Part shown: piece after piece, positions 40,800-52,000 of the stretch
Position numbering within the stretch: the first letter of the stretch is position 1
How the letters are laid out: the number at the start of each line of letters is the position of its first letter
Source: Nephrocerus scutellatus
Lineage: Eukaryota; Arthropoda; Insecta; Diptera; Pipunculidae
Reading direction: 5' to 3'
Length of the DNA: 64,000 nt
NCBI GenBank assembly: GCA_947095585.1
Contig: OX352761.1
Span: forward strand, 59,574,832-59,638,831
Made by a program: the position numbers and the translations under genes
Notes under the pieces: model-generated
Seen by the model: the letters and a program-made list of their open reading frames with translations, nothing else
What the model was told of the DNA's origin: nothing
Databases searched by the model: none

Positions 40800-42085
40800 T
40801 CAAGAAGCCACAGTCTTATTTTTTTTAAGAAAACATAATTTTCTGACGATTCGTATGCTTGCAGGGAGCCTGTTAAATAATCGACAAGAAACGATGGTGT
40901 AGAATCGGCTAAAATGTGTTGAATGAAAAGAAGGAACATCTACTATAAAGCCTGAGTTGCTGCGTAGATTCAAACCTATATTTGGAGTCCTATAAAAACC
41001 ACTTCTCTTAAAGAACACTTTCAATGCTTTAAAGTAATATAAATGCCTTACTGGTAGTATTCCTAAGAATCTGAAAAAATCCATTGAATGGGCTTGCATT
41101 ACAAATATTCCTAATAACACACTTTTGAAGCACAGCCAATTGCTGAATTTTATTGAAATGTGCACCTCCCAAACAGATTATTCCATGTTGCAATTTAGAG
41201 TTGAAAAGGCCATAATAAATTGCCTTTAAGGTATTAATATTTAAATAATTTCGAAGACGGTAAAAGTATCGAATTACTGAAAGTTAGTATCTTTTTAAGA
41301 TTTCAATATGTTCAGACCAATTGAGGTTTTTGTCAAACGTTAAGGTATTTAAAAGTGTTTATGTTTTCTACTACGAAACATTTTGCATCGCATATCTGTT
41401 CATTTGCGAAATTGGCATTAAAACCGTGTATAATGCAATTACTATTAAATAATTTGTAATATTTTTGAACCGACCAAGTACATGATTCAGACAGCTCCCT
41501 GAAGAACACCTAGTGGGCTGATTAATAAAATAAGTTAGGCCGTACTCAGCTAAAATAGCCCGGTAAGAATCGGACGCAGGACCGTAATTTAGTAAATCTA
41601 AATTAAAGTCACCTAAAATAACCATGTTAAGTTTATTTTCAAGGATTAAGAAGTTCGAAAAATCATCAAAAAAGTGTTGAATAGGCTTAGAGTTAAATAT
41701 ATATAGATACAAAAATATGAAGACTTAATTTCCTAAGGTGGAGGTTATTTTTATAGCGTCTTCACTCCCCCATTTTAAACAAGTAACTTCAGCATCATAC
41801 AAATATCGAATAAAAACACCAACTCCGCCAGCAGAATACGAATAGTTAGAGTTAGCATTAAATATGTAACCAGGTAAAGAATAATCTTCAATCTCACACG
41901 AGTAAATCCATATTTCGGACACAAAAATAAAGTCAGGTAATTTAGGAAAAGGTTGCAAACCAATAATTAAAAATTCTGCCTTAAACTACGAATGTTCTGA
42001 TGAACAACGAAAAAAGAGCTATTACAATCTAAGAAAGAAATAAGTGCATTATCGCTAGCACAATTAATGGTGTGGTGTGGTGACA
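40800..42085 (-). mobile_element. LINE with internal deletion: endonuclease joined to RT tail
   Basis: Minus strand: VHQNIRSLRQNF, LPDFIFVSEIWI, YSLPGYIFNANSNYSYSAGG, then NMVILGDFNLDLLNYGPASD and INQPTRCSSGSCLNHVLGRF (endonuclease). It then jumps to NWSEHIEILKRY, RLRNYLNINTLKAIYYGLF, FNKIQQLAVLQKCV, HSMDFFRFLGILPVRHLYYF, FHSTHFSRFYTIVSCRLFN (RT C-terminus). The whole catalytic RT core is absent, with the breakpoint near 41370. Clade not assigned. Confidence 0.75.
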
Positions 42086-42319
42086 TTTTCGTCAAAATAT
42101 TCATGATCATCATTGAAAATTAACATAATAAAAGATAAATTAGTCTGGCACAGAGATTATATCTTCAAAAGATCGCAAAACAAAAATATGTCCACCAATG
42201 TCCTTTAACAGAATGCTAATATTATTAATAATAATATATTATGAAGGATAAGATAAGCGAAAAGAAATGAAAATAGTTGCAAGGAAGCTTGCAGGTTGTC
42301 ATTGTTATCTGCCTCCTTT

Positions 42320-43225
42320 TTAAATTCTCTATATTAACTTCACTTGCCCGTGGGTCGTCGGTCGGTCGTCGGTCGGTCGTCGGTCGTCTGTCGTGGATTC
42401 TTGCGATCAATTTTTAACCCACTTCCCATGGCCCGATTTTATTGAAATTTTGCACACATGTGTATTTCCGGAGACAACACTTTCTATTAAATTTTGAGGC
42501 CCCTCGGGCTGCGGGGTCGGGGGGCCCCCAAACAAAAATTTTAAAAAATTTACCCGATTTTCTTCAAATTTTACACACATGTGTATACCCAATAAACAAT
42601 ACTTTTTCGGTAGTTTCGGCTACTTTGGTAGTGATCGGGTCCCGGGTTCGGCCGCAAGGCCCTTATACATTTTTTAAATATCTGTACTGGTATCAGATAT
42701 TCGTCGCCCTTTATGGACTGTGTGCGGTGTGTGCTGCGCAGTCGGCTGCGCTGCATGGTTTTGGTGGTGGTGGAGAGAGAGAGAGAGAAATCTTAGCGCA
42801 CGCACAAATGAAACCAGCAAATGAAACGAGACATACATGTTTTATGCTTACTTCAACTTACATTTTTATTATATACTGAATTGTATTTTTATTGATGTCG
42901 TTTTTTTTGTTGTCGATATCAACTTACACATAGAACAACAAGTTTTCACAATATTCTGTCATTTGGCGTTTTCATAATAGTTCAGAGCAGTCAAAGAGTT
43001 CTCAAGATAAATGTTCGTGTTTCTTATTTGCTCAGAGTATGAGCGTGCTCTAAGTGCTCAGAATAAAATGATCTGAGCTTTTTCAATTTTAACATCTGAT
43101 GTCAAATGTTTGTTTCGATGATTTTCTCCTACAATAAAAAAAAAAATGGCCCAGGATCGAGGGGCTCCTATATCAATTTCTGTGATTAGAGAATTTAGAT
43201 GAAAAATTTTAATTTTTATGGGTTG
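42320..43225 (+). mobile_element. Helentron/DINE-1-like element (copy F), full length
   Basis: Starts TTAAATTCTCTATATTAACT and ends GATTAGAGAATTTAGATG, hairpin AAAAATT-TT-AATTTTT, ATGGGTTG in a T-run. Terminal TAAATTCTCTA pairs exactly with TAGAGAATTTA about 40 bases from the 3' end. A (GGTCGTC)n-like stretch lies at about 42352-42390, internal units with TTTACCCGATTTTCTTCAAA follow, then a unique 500-bp middle shared only with copy G. Confidence 0.75.
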
Positions 43226-43600
43226 TTTTTTTTTTGTTGTTAGCTGTTCCACAATGGCAGATAGTTCTTGTGCCATTTTGGCATTGGCGGTAAGTAGATA
43301 GTTAGGTAGGTAAGGCTTAAAATTAAAGTTTTTCGAAAAAGCTTTATGGCTTCTATGTGTAACTTGGAATATTGGTTGCTTTTAATTTATAGTAAATAAG
43401 CAAACTTAAGTTTTCTGATGTTAAATTTGTAATTCTTTTAGATGGCTTCTATTTTGTAGGAAAGTTGTAAGCTAAGCAAGGTCAGTGTCTTAGAAAGCGA
43501 ATAAAAAGCGCGGATATTTAAATCGTTTCCAAATGGGGATTGGAAATATAATTTAGAGCCCTCTTATTGTACTTATTGTAAAGAAAATGTAACATTCTCT
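43226..43600. other. AT-rich stretch without recognisable gene
   Basis: Nothing recognised between copy F and the SINE tail. Confidence 0.4.
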
Positions 43601-43907
43601 TAATAATAATAATAATAATAATAATATTCGGCGCGACAGACCATTGCGGTTCAAGGCCTAGCTTCTCGCGAACATTTGTGTTGCGCATTTATATTTTTGG
43701 ACACAAATGGAAGGGACCTACAATTTAAGGCCGGATCCGAACAGCGAATTGAGAAGCTTGCCGTGACAAGTTATTACTCTCGGAGCGTTTGTCACCCATT
43801 CGCGACAGATGGGACACCGTGAAATATACTTTTGGTGTTACTGTGATTAGAACCACGAACCTCCTGCTCAGTAGCGCCACACGCATTTCCACTGAGCCAC
43901 GGCGCCC
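43601..43907 (-). mobile_element. tRNA-derived SINE
   Basis: Minus strand begins GGGCGCCGTGGCTCAGTGG, with an A-box (TGGCTCAGTGG, 43890-43900). About 35 bases on comes a B-box-like GGTTCTAATCAC (43843-43854). A tRNA-unrelated body follows and a tail of (ATT)n at 43601-43626. The order of internal RNA polymerase III promoter, body and short-repeat tail is that of a SINE. The tRNA fold itself is decayed, so it is not a functional tRNA. Confidence 0.68.
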
Positions 43908-44785
43908 ACAATAAAAATATTTAGTTGGGAAAAATATTTATGTGAATTAACCGTCGTTTGGTGTTTTCACTCATCTCAAACATATACCACCATACATTCA
44001 TGGGCTGTATACTTGAATTCGGAATAGTTTTTGATGGTGCATCTAACATGCCCGTGTGGAAATACTTCTTCAACTCTTATTCTATTTAGTATTTGCAGCC
44101 TATTAGCGCATGACTGATATATTGATAAAATTTTTGAAGCGATTCTTGTACAATTACATAATTATAGCTATCAAAATATTAGTGTCTTGAAAGCTGTGTC
44201 TAAATCGGCATCACCATAATTCAGAATACAGATTTTCCTCAAGAGTAAATTTTCAATTCAGTTCTATTCAACCTTCATTTCTCCCAACGAAATCTCTCTA
44301 CTCGTGCTCCACCCGTTACATGCAAATCATTCTTGGTTTGAGTTTTGTTGCAGCCTCGTAGAGTTTTGTTATATTTCAGCACTAAAAGACAACAACAGAA
44401 TAAAAACCAAATATCCTTTCTCTTGGGCAACTAAATCGAATGTTTTTTTCCGTATCTGTAACGAGCGAGATAATGCTTCTAATACGCGCTTATTTAAACA
44501 AGCGCGATTGTCTGTAATATTTATATAAAACTTTTAAAATGATGTACCATAGATTGACTCATCATAAATATTTAGGCTTTTTAGAGTTCTTAATGTATTA
44601 CGACTTTAATTAACAAATAGAAAAAGTTGACAATTTTACACTGGTGATTACTTATTATTCACTTATAACACGGTAGTAGCTCTAACTTACTGTGATATAG
44701 TTTCTGTGAGTATACCTAATCAACATTTTCGAGAAGATTCTAATTTTACTACTCTATTCTATTCGAAAAACACTAAAAATACTAG
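43908..44785. other. AT-rich stretch without recognisable gene
   Basis: No open frame or repeat end with family features. Confidence 0.45.
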
Positions 44786-44788
44786 ATC

Positions 44789-45572
44789 ATGATTATTTTT
44801 TACGATTTTCGAAAGGGGCTTACTCAACAACAGGGCTTCGAATCACTTCATTCGACTTTTGGCGATGAATCACCATCCTTGGCTAGTGTTTATAATTGGT
44901 GTTATGAATTTAAGCGCGAACGACGTTCACTTAAAGGCGAGCCTTGTGAAGGTCGTCCAAAAATAGCTGTTGTGCCAGAAAACATCAATGCTGTGGGAAA
45001 ACTGATTGAAGAGGATCGTCATGTCACTTATCGAGAAATCGAGGCATTAGTAACACCAGCGTATATACGATGTTACATAAATATTTAAAGGTGCGGAAGC
45101 TTAGTGCACGTTGGATTCTACATCTTTTTGACAGACACATAAAAAAGGTTCGTGTCGATTGGTGCCGCCAAATGCTTGAAAAATTCGTTGAATGTACTTC
45201 CAAAAACGTATACAAGATCGTGACAGGTCATGGATATTTGCGAATTAGCCGGAAAGAAAGGCGCTATCGACCGTTTGGGGGGGGAAACCGGTCATTGAGC
45301 TACTGTGGCTCTTGAAAATCAAAAGACAGTCAGTCATTTGTTTGCCTGAGGTTTTCAACAAATTGAGAGAAAACAACCCATCACGATAATTCGGGCAAAC
45401 ACACATCACATCAAAAAAGCAAGTATTTGAGCACTCAAACGATCGAATTAATGGGTCATCCGCCTTACAGCCCCGACTTGGCACCCAATGACTTCTTCCT
45501 GTTCCCAACAATCAGAGATAAGATGCGTGGACAACGATTTTTATAGCCTGAAGAAGCGGTTGTGATTTAAAT
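44789..45572 (+). pseudogene. Mariner (DD34D-type) transposase relic
   Basis: Plus strand: YDFRKGLTQQQGFESLHSTF, GDESPSLASVYNWCYEFKRE, RRSLKGEPCEGRPKIAVVPE, INAVGKLIEEDRHVTYREIE (paired HTH domain), then in other frames KVRVDWCRQMLEKFVE, YKIVTGHGY, and finally LMGHPPYSPDLAPNDFFLFP with IRDKMRGQRF. The first catalytic D (normally TGDE) reads TGHGY and the second D region is unreadable; the final D is kept. Large internal deletion around 45290-45380. No inverted ends seen. Confidence 0.8.
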
Positions 45573-46603
45573 TAATTTTATTCAATCCAGCGCTTATTCT
45601 TATATACGAGTATCTACATTGCGATTAAAGGTTTCTATTTACATTTTTGTAACAATATAATTGTAACAAGTTGAGATTAAATTAATTACATACCTATACA
45701 AGACATTTCAAAACAAACAAAGTACCTACCTACCAGAGTTCCCTGTGGTTCGCCTTATAACTCTGCTTTATTAAAAAAGGAAATTAGAGTGTCTCTCTTT
45801 GCATCGACTTACTATTTTCACTCTTTAGTTTTGCTTACAAATGCACCTGCGGAGTTTGGATTAAAAAACTACTTAAAGTTCCTTTGTCTGTAAATAATGA
45901 ACGCAGCACGAGTCATAGTTAGACGCAGACATTTTTCCTTCGACATCATTTACTAATCTTCTGATGATCATCATCTCTCGGCTAATTACTCCATCCTGTA
46001 TGTCCAGTCTGTTATCTCTAATCTATTATGTAAATATGAATGTAAAGGCAAAGGGATCGCTTGTGCAATTAATTGCAACATTTACATTCATCATCACATC
46101 AACCAGTTGCGCTCATCATTGGTTCAGTTTGTCATCATCATTATCACTATAAGAATGACTGCTACACATACAGATATATATTTACCTAATATATCATATT
46201 CTAATTAAGCATACTTCTCCTTCTCATAGATATTATCCTTGCTAAGTCTTTCAACAATTCTGTACTTTCTACTGTTCTCTGCTTAATTGTACTTAATCCC
46301 TTCCTTATTGCGTGCGCTTTATAGGACGACTATAGCTGGCACAAAGGACTAGGCATAGTGTAACAGTAGTAGTCACAGCTTGTGTACCTTTCTATTAATT
46401 AAAAGTGTTCAATTAAAGTATGTACATTGGTTGGTTTTTTTTTTTTTTAATACAGGTACAACATGAAACTTGTGCTGCGGCCAAAGCCTATCATGTTGCT
46501 ATGGAGAGAGAGTGCTTGTTGTCCGTCGAAGCATGCAACAAACTGTCTTTGCTTAACATCAACCATTAATTAGCAATTTCATAAATGGACTTTTATTACT
46601 ATA
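45573..46603. other. Unassigned AT-rich region
   Basis: No gene or repeat family recognised; a few ATCATC-type words. Confidence 0.4.
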
Positions 46604-46885
46604 TTAAAATGAGGGATTGGAGTTTTTCTTTATGTAGTGACTGGAAGTAAGATAATCAGGAGTGTTGAGATTAGTTTCCTTGTTTGTCCGACTTGCATCT
46701 CTGTTGTAGTCTTTGTTGTTTCTAAGAAGAAATTTTTCTATTGCTTTCTTTTCAATGCTTGATGGAATATTGTACAATGAGAGCGTATTATAAGCAAATG
46801 TTATACAGTTTTTCAGGATCTTTAATTCAAAATAAAACGGAAATTTGTTTATCCAGCTTATAAGATTCGCTTTACTCAAGAACAA
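46604..46885 (-). other. Unidentified open frame (93 residues)
   Basis: Starts MFLSKANLISWINKFPFYFE and has a basic, Asn/Lys-rich end (RNNKDYNRDASRTNKETNLN). AT-driven composition; no domain recognised. It may be chance or a retroelement scrap. Confidence 0.2.
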
Positions 46886-47478
46886 ATATTATAACGTAAA
46901 GTTGAGACGAAAATGTTGATTGTGTTGATTGAAGATGTTTTGGGATTTACATACACAGTCCACATATATCCAAATCCTTTGAAAAATCCCACCGTAGATG
47001 AATCAAGAAAAAAAATCGCAATTCGACCATTCCCTTTCCACGAAAACATTTTATCCAGAAGAATTTTTTGTGTGGATTAGATTCGGTGATTCGGTTTTTT
47101 TTTTTGGAAAATGTGAAGCGAGAAGATGGATGAATCGGAACAAAGGGCAAAAACAAATCACTAGTTCTTGCAAACACTTGAATATATACATATACCCAAC
47201 GACGACACATCGCCCAGACGAGTATTCATATCGTATATGTGAGTTACTTTACCTTTAAGCTCCCCGATGCTTAAATCTGATGATGATGAAAACCAAACAC
47301 GAAAATTATAATCAAGGAATAGATTTAAAGGACCTGCACATTATTTCGCTTAAAATCACCACTGAACTGGTCTGGTTCTCCAGCCAGCCAGCCAGCTCCG
47401 GATACTATCACGGTCTTCTTTCAGTATGGACTGTGTGGTTGTTGTTTAATTTTTGGTTTGCTTAACGCATCGTGTTTT
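46886..47478. other. Unassigned region
   Basis: No recognised features before Helentron-like copy G. Confidence 0.4.
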
Positions 47479-48352
47479 TAAATTCTCTATATTAACTTCA
47501 CTTGCCCGTGGGTCGTCGGTCGTCGGTCGTCTGTCGTGGATTCTTGCGATCAATTTTTAACCCACTTCCCATGGCCCGATTTTATTGAAAGTTTGCACAT
47601 TGTTTTGTTTGTGTATTTCCGGAGACAACACTTTCTATTAAATTTTGAGGCCCCTCGGGCTGCGGGGTCGGGGGGCTCCCAAACAAAAATTTTAAAAAAT
47701 TTACCCGATTTTCTTTAAATTTTAAACACATGTGTATACCCAATAAACAATACTTTTTCGAAAATTTGGTAGTGATCGGGTCCCGGGTTCGGCCGCAAGG
47801 CCCTTATACATTTTTTAAATATCTATACTGGCATCAGATATTCGTCGCCCTTTATGGACTGTGTGCGGTGTGTGCTGCGCTGCATGGTTTTGGTGGTGGT
47901 GGAGAGAGAGAGAGAAATCTTAGCGCACGCACAAATGAACCCAGCAAATGAAACGAGACATACATGTTTTATGCTTACTTCAACTTACATTTTTATTATA
48001 TACTGAATTGTATTTTTATTGATGTCGTTTTTTTTGTTGTCGATATCAACTTACAGATAGAACAACAAGTTTTCACAATATTCTGTCATTTGGCGTTTTC
48101 ATAAATTAGTTCAGAGCAGTCAAAGAGTTCTCAAGGTAATTGTTCGTGTTTCTTATTTGCTCAGAGTATGAGCGTGCTCTAAGTGCTCAGAATAAAATGA
48201 TCTGAGCTTTTTCAATTTTAACATCTGATGTCAAATGTTTGTTTCGATGATTTTCTCCTACAATAAAAAAAAATGGCCCAGGATCGAGGGGCTCCCATAT
48301 CAATTTCTGCGATTAGAGAATTTAGATGAAAAATTTTAATTTTTATGGGTTG
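47479..48352 (+). mobile_element. Helentron/DINE-1-like element (copy G), full length
   Basis: Nearly identical to copy F from TAAATTCTCTATATTAACTT to TATGGGTTG, including the unique middle (CTTTATGGACTGTGTGCGG, AGCGCACGCACAAATGAA, TCAAATGTTTGTTTCGATG). It differs by fewer GGTCGTC units and small indels. The high similarity suggests recent copying or a segmental duplication. Confidence 0.75.
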
Positions 48353-49038
48353 TTTTTTTGTAACTTATAGTAGTATTTTTTTTTCTGTTAATCGACCAAA
48401 CACAAGAGCACTGTATCATTTTATGCAATGTTGATAGAACGAGCAGAGCAGAGCACTGATAGAAAATGAACAGAGACTATACTATCACTACGACTGCGGT
48501 AAAGAATTTTCGGTATGCACGAAATTGCGGCTACATTTTAAACCGACTTACAGTCTGCTTGTAGGGCGACAATTTGACATTTACTTTTTGCTATTTGTAT
48601 ACAATTTAAAGTGGCTGTGTAAACTGCGCAGTCGATTTTTCTTTTTTGCATTGGCTGAAAAGTGAATTTTAAACCAACATGCAGCATAAACTGCGCAGCG
48701 GCTGAATTCTCGGCCTACTACTGCATATGGTTGTTTCGTTCTGCTCAAGCTTTGAACTTGATTGTATGTTATTGAAATCAAATACATCATCATCAATCAC
48801 ATCAAATACAACAGAATAAATAATTTATAAGCGGATTTAAATGTTTATAGCAATTTATTGTGAGGTGGGTACATATTAAATATATCATATCACTGCACAA
48901 ATATAGTAATGCAGTTGCGTCGATAGTAGTAGGAGAAGTAAGAGCTGTTAAAAAAATATGTGCGTGTAATCTTTACGCGCGGTTGGAGTGAAATTCTTTG
49001 ACGTTGTGGCCAATATTATGATTAAATTAAAAGGCACG
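48353..49038. other. Unassigned region left of the satellite
   Basis: AT-rich, no gene. It is the flank that joins unique-looking DNA to the satellite array. Confidence 0.4.
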
Positions 49039-49039
49039 A

Positions 49040-52000
49040 GTCGCTTGAGAAATTGCTTAGTTCCCGAAATTCAAGACCATAATGATCATATTCCAGAATT
49101 TCCATAGGAGGAAGTCTTATAATCACATCTTAGTCCTACATTCCGAATTTCATGCGAATCGCTTGAGAAATTGCTTTGTTCCAGAAATTCCAGACAATAA
49201 TGATAATATTCCAGAATTTCCATAGGAAGAAATCTTATAGTCACATCTTAGTCCTACATTCCGAATTTCATGCGAATCGCTTGAAAAATTGCTTTGCTCC
49301 AGATATTCCAGGCAATAATGATCATATTCCAGAATTTCCAAAGGAAGAAATCTTATAGTCACATCTTAGTCTTACATTCCGAATTTCATTTCGGATCGCT
49401 TGAAAAATTGCTTTGTTCCAGAAATTCCAGACAATAATGATCATAATCCAGAATTTCCATAGGAAGAAATCTTATAGTCACATCTTAGTCCTACATTCCG
49501 AATTTCATGCGAATCGCTTGAAAAATTGCTTTGCTCCAGAAATTCCAGACAATAATAATCATATTCCAGAATTTCCATAGGAAAAAATCTTAAAGTCACA
49601 TCTTAGTCCTACATTCCGAATTTCATGCGAATCGCTTGAAAAATTGCTTTGCTCCAGATATTCCAGACAATACTGATCATATTCCAGAATTTCCAAAGGA
49701 AGAAATCTTATAGTCACATCTTAGTCCTACATTCCGAATTTCATGCGAATCGCTTGAGAAATTGCTTTATTCCAGAAATTCCAGACAATAATGATCACAT
49801 TCCAGAATTTCCGTAGGAAGAAATCTTATAGTCACATCTTAGTCCTACATTCCGAATTTCATGCGAATCGTTTGAAAAATTGCTTTGCTCCAGAAATTCC
49901 AGACAATAATGATAATATTCCAGAATTTCCATAGGAAGAAATCTTATAGTCACATCTTAGTCCTACATTCCGAATTTCATGCGAATCGCTTGAAAAATTG
50001 CTTTGCTCCAGATATTCCAGACAATAATGATCATATTCCAGATTTTCCATAGGAAGAAATCTTATAGTCACATCTTAGTCTTACATTCCGAATTTCATGC
50101 GAATCGTTTGAAAAATTGCTTTGCTCCAGAAATTATAGACAATAATGATAATATTCCAGAATTTCCATAGGAAGAAATCTTATAGTCACATCTTAGTCTT
50201 ACATTCCGAATTTCATGCGAATCGCTTGAAAAATTGCTTTGCTCCAGAAATTATAGACAATAATGATAATATTCCAGAATTTCCATAGGAAGAAATCTTA
50301 TAGTCACATCTTAGTCCTACATTCCGAATTTCATGCGAATCGCTTGAAAAATTGCTTTGCTCCAGATATTCCAGACAATAATGATCATATTCCAGAATTT
50401 CCATAGGAAGAAATCTTATAGTCACATCTTAGTCTTACATTCCGAATTTCATGCGAATCGTTTGAAAAATTGCTTTGCTCCAGAAATTATAGACAATAAT
50501 GATAATATTCCAGAATTTCCATAGGAAGAAATCTTATAGTCACATCTTAGTCCTACATTCCGAATTTCATGCGAATCGCTTGAAAAATTGCTTTGCTCCA
50601 GAAATTCCAGACAATAAAGATAATATTCCAGAATTTCCATAGGAAGAAATCTTATAGTCACATCTTAGTCCTACATTCCGAATTTCATGCGAATCGCTTG
50701 AAAAATTGCTTTGCTCCAGAAATTCCAGACAATAATGATCATATTCCAGGATTTCCATAGGAAGAAATCTTATAGTCACATCTTAGTCCTACATTCCGAA
50801 TTTCATGCGAATCGCTTGAAAAATTGCTTTGCTCCAGATATTCCAGACAATAATGATCATATTCCAGATTTTCCATAGGAAGAAATCTTATAGTCACATC
50901 TTAGTCTTACATTCCGAATTTCATGCGAATCGTTTGAAAAATTGCTTTGCTCCAGAAATTATAGACAATAATGATAATATTCCAGAATTTCCATAGGAAG
51001 AAATCTTATAGTCACATCTTAGTCTTACATTCCGAATTTCATGCGAATCGCTTGAAAAATTGCTTTGCTCCAGAAATTATAGACAATAATGATAATATTC
51101 CAGAATTTCCATAGGAAGAAATCTTATAGTCACATCTTAGTCCTACATTCCGAATTTCATGCGAATCGCTTGAAAAATTGCTTTGCTCCAGAAATTATAG
51201 ACAATAATGATAATATTCCAGAATTTCCATAGGAAGAAATCTTAAAGTCACATCTTAGTCCTACATTCCGAATTTCATGCGAATCGCTTGAAAAATTGCT
51301 TTGCTCCAGAAATTCCAGACAATAATGATAATATTCCAGAATTTCCATAGGAAGAAATATTATAGTCACATCTTAGTCCTACATTCCGAATTTCATGCGA
51401 ATCGCTTGAAAAATTGCTTTGCTCCAGATATTCCAGACAATAATGATCATATTCCAGAATTTCCATAGGAAGAAATCTTATAGTCACATCTTAGTCTTAC
51501 ATTCCGAATTTCATGCGAATCGCTTGAAAAATTGCTTTGCTCCAGAAATTCCAGACAATAATGATAATATTCCAGAATTTCCATAGGAAGAAATCTTATA
51601 GTCACATCTTAGTCCTACATTCCGAATTTCATGCGAATCGCTTGAAAAATTGCTTTGCTCCAGATATTCCAGACAATAATGATCATATTCCAGAATTTCC
51701 ATAGGAAGAAATCTTAAAGTCACATCTTAGTCCTACATTCCGAATTTCATGCGAATCGCTTGAAAAATTGCTTTGCTCCAGATATTCCAGACAATAATGA
51801 TCATATTCCAGAATTTCCATAGGAAGAAATCTTATAGTCACATCTTAGTCTTACATTCCGAATTTCATGCGAATCGCTTGAAAAATTGCTTTGCTCCAGA
51901 TATTCCAGACAATAATGATCATATTCCAGAATTTCCATAGGAAGAAATCTTAAAGTCACATCTTAGTCCTACATTCCGAATTTCATGCGAATCGCTTGAA

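Noticed and set aside
42442..42879. Open frames with repeated peptides such as KNLPDFLQILY in the Helentron-like copies (also 16226-16479, 28261-28449, 47536-47951)
   Set aside because: They arise from the internal tandem units, change frame between copies and have no conserved start or domain.
43843..43907. Functional tRNA gene
   Set aside because: Promoter boxes are present but a full cloverleaf and acceptor stem are not; the body and (ATT)n tail fit a SINE better.
44304..44528. Possible small gene in AT-rich DNA
   Set aside because: Composition-driven, no domain, no recognisable context.
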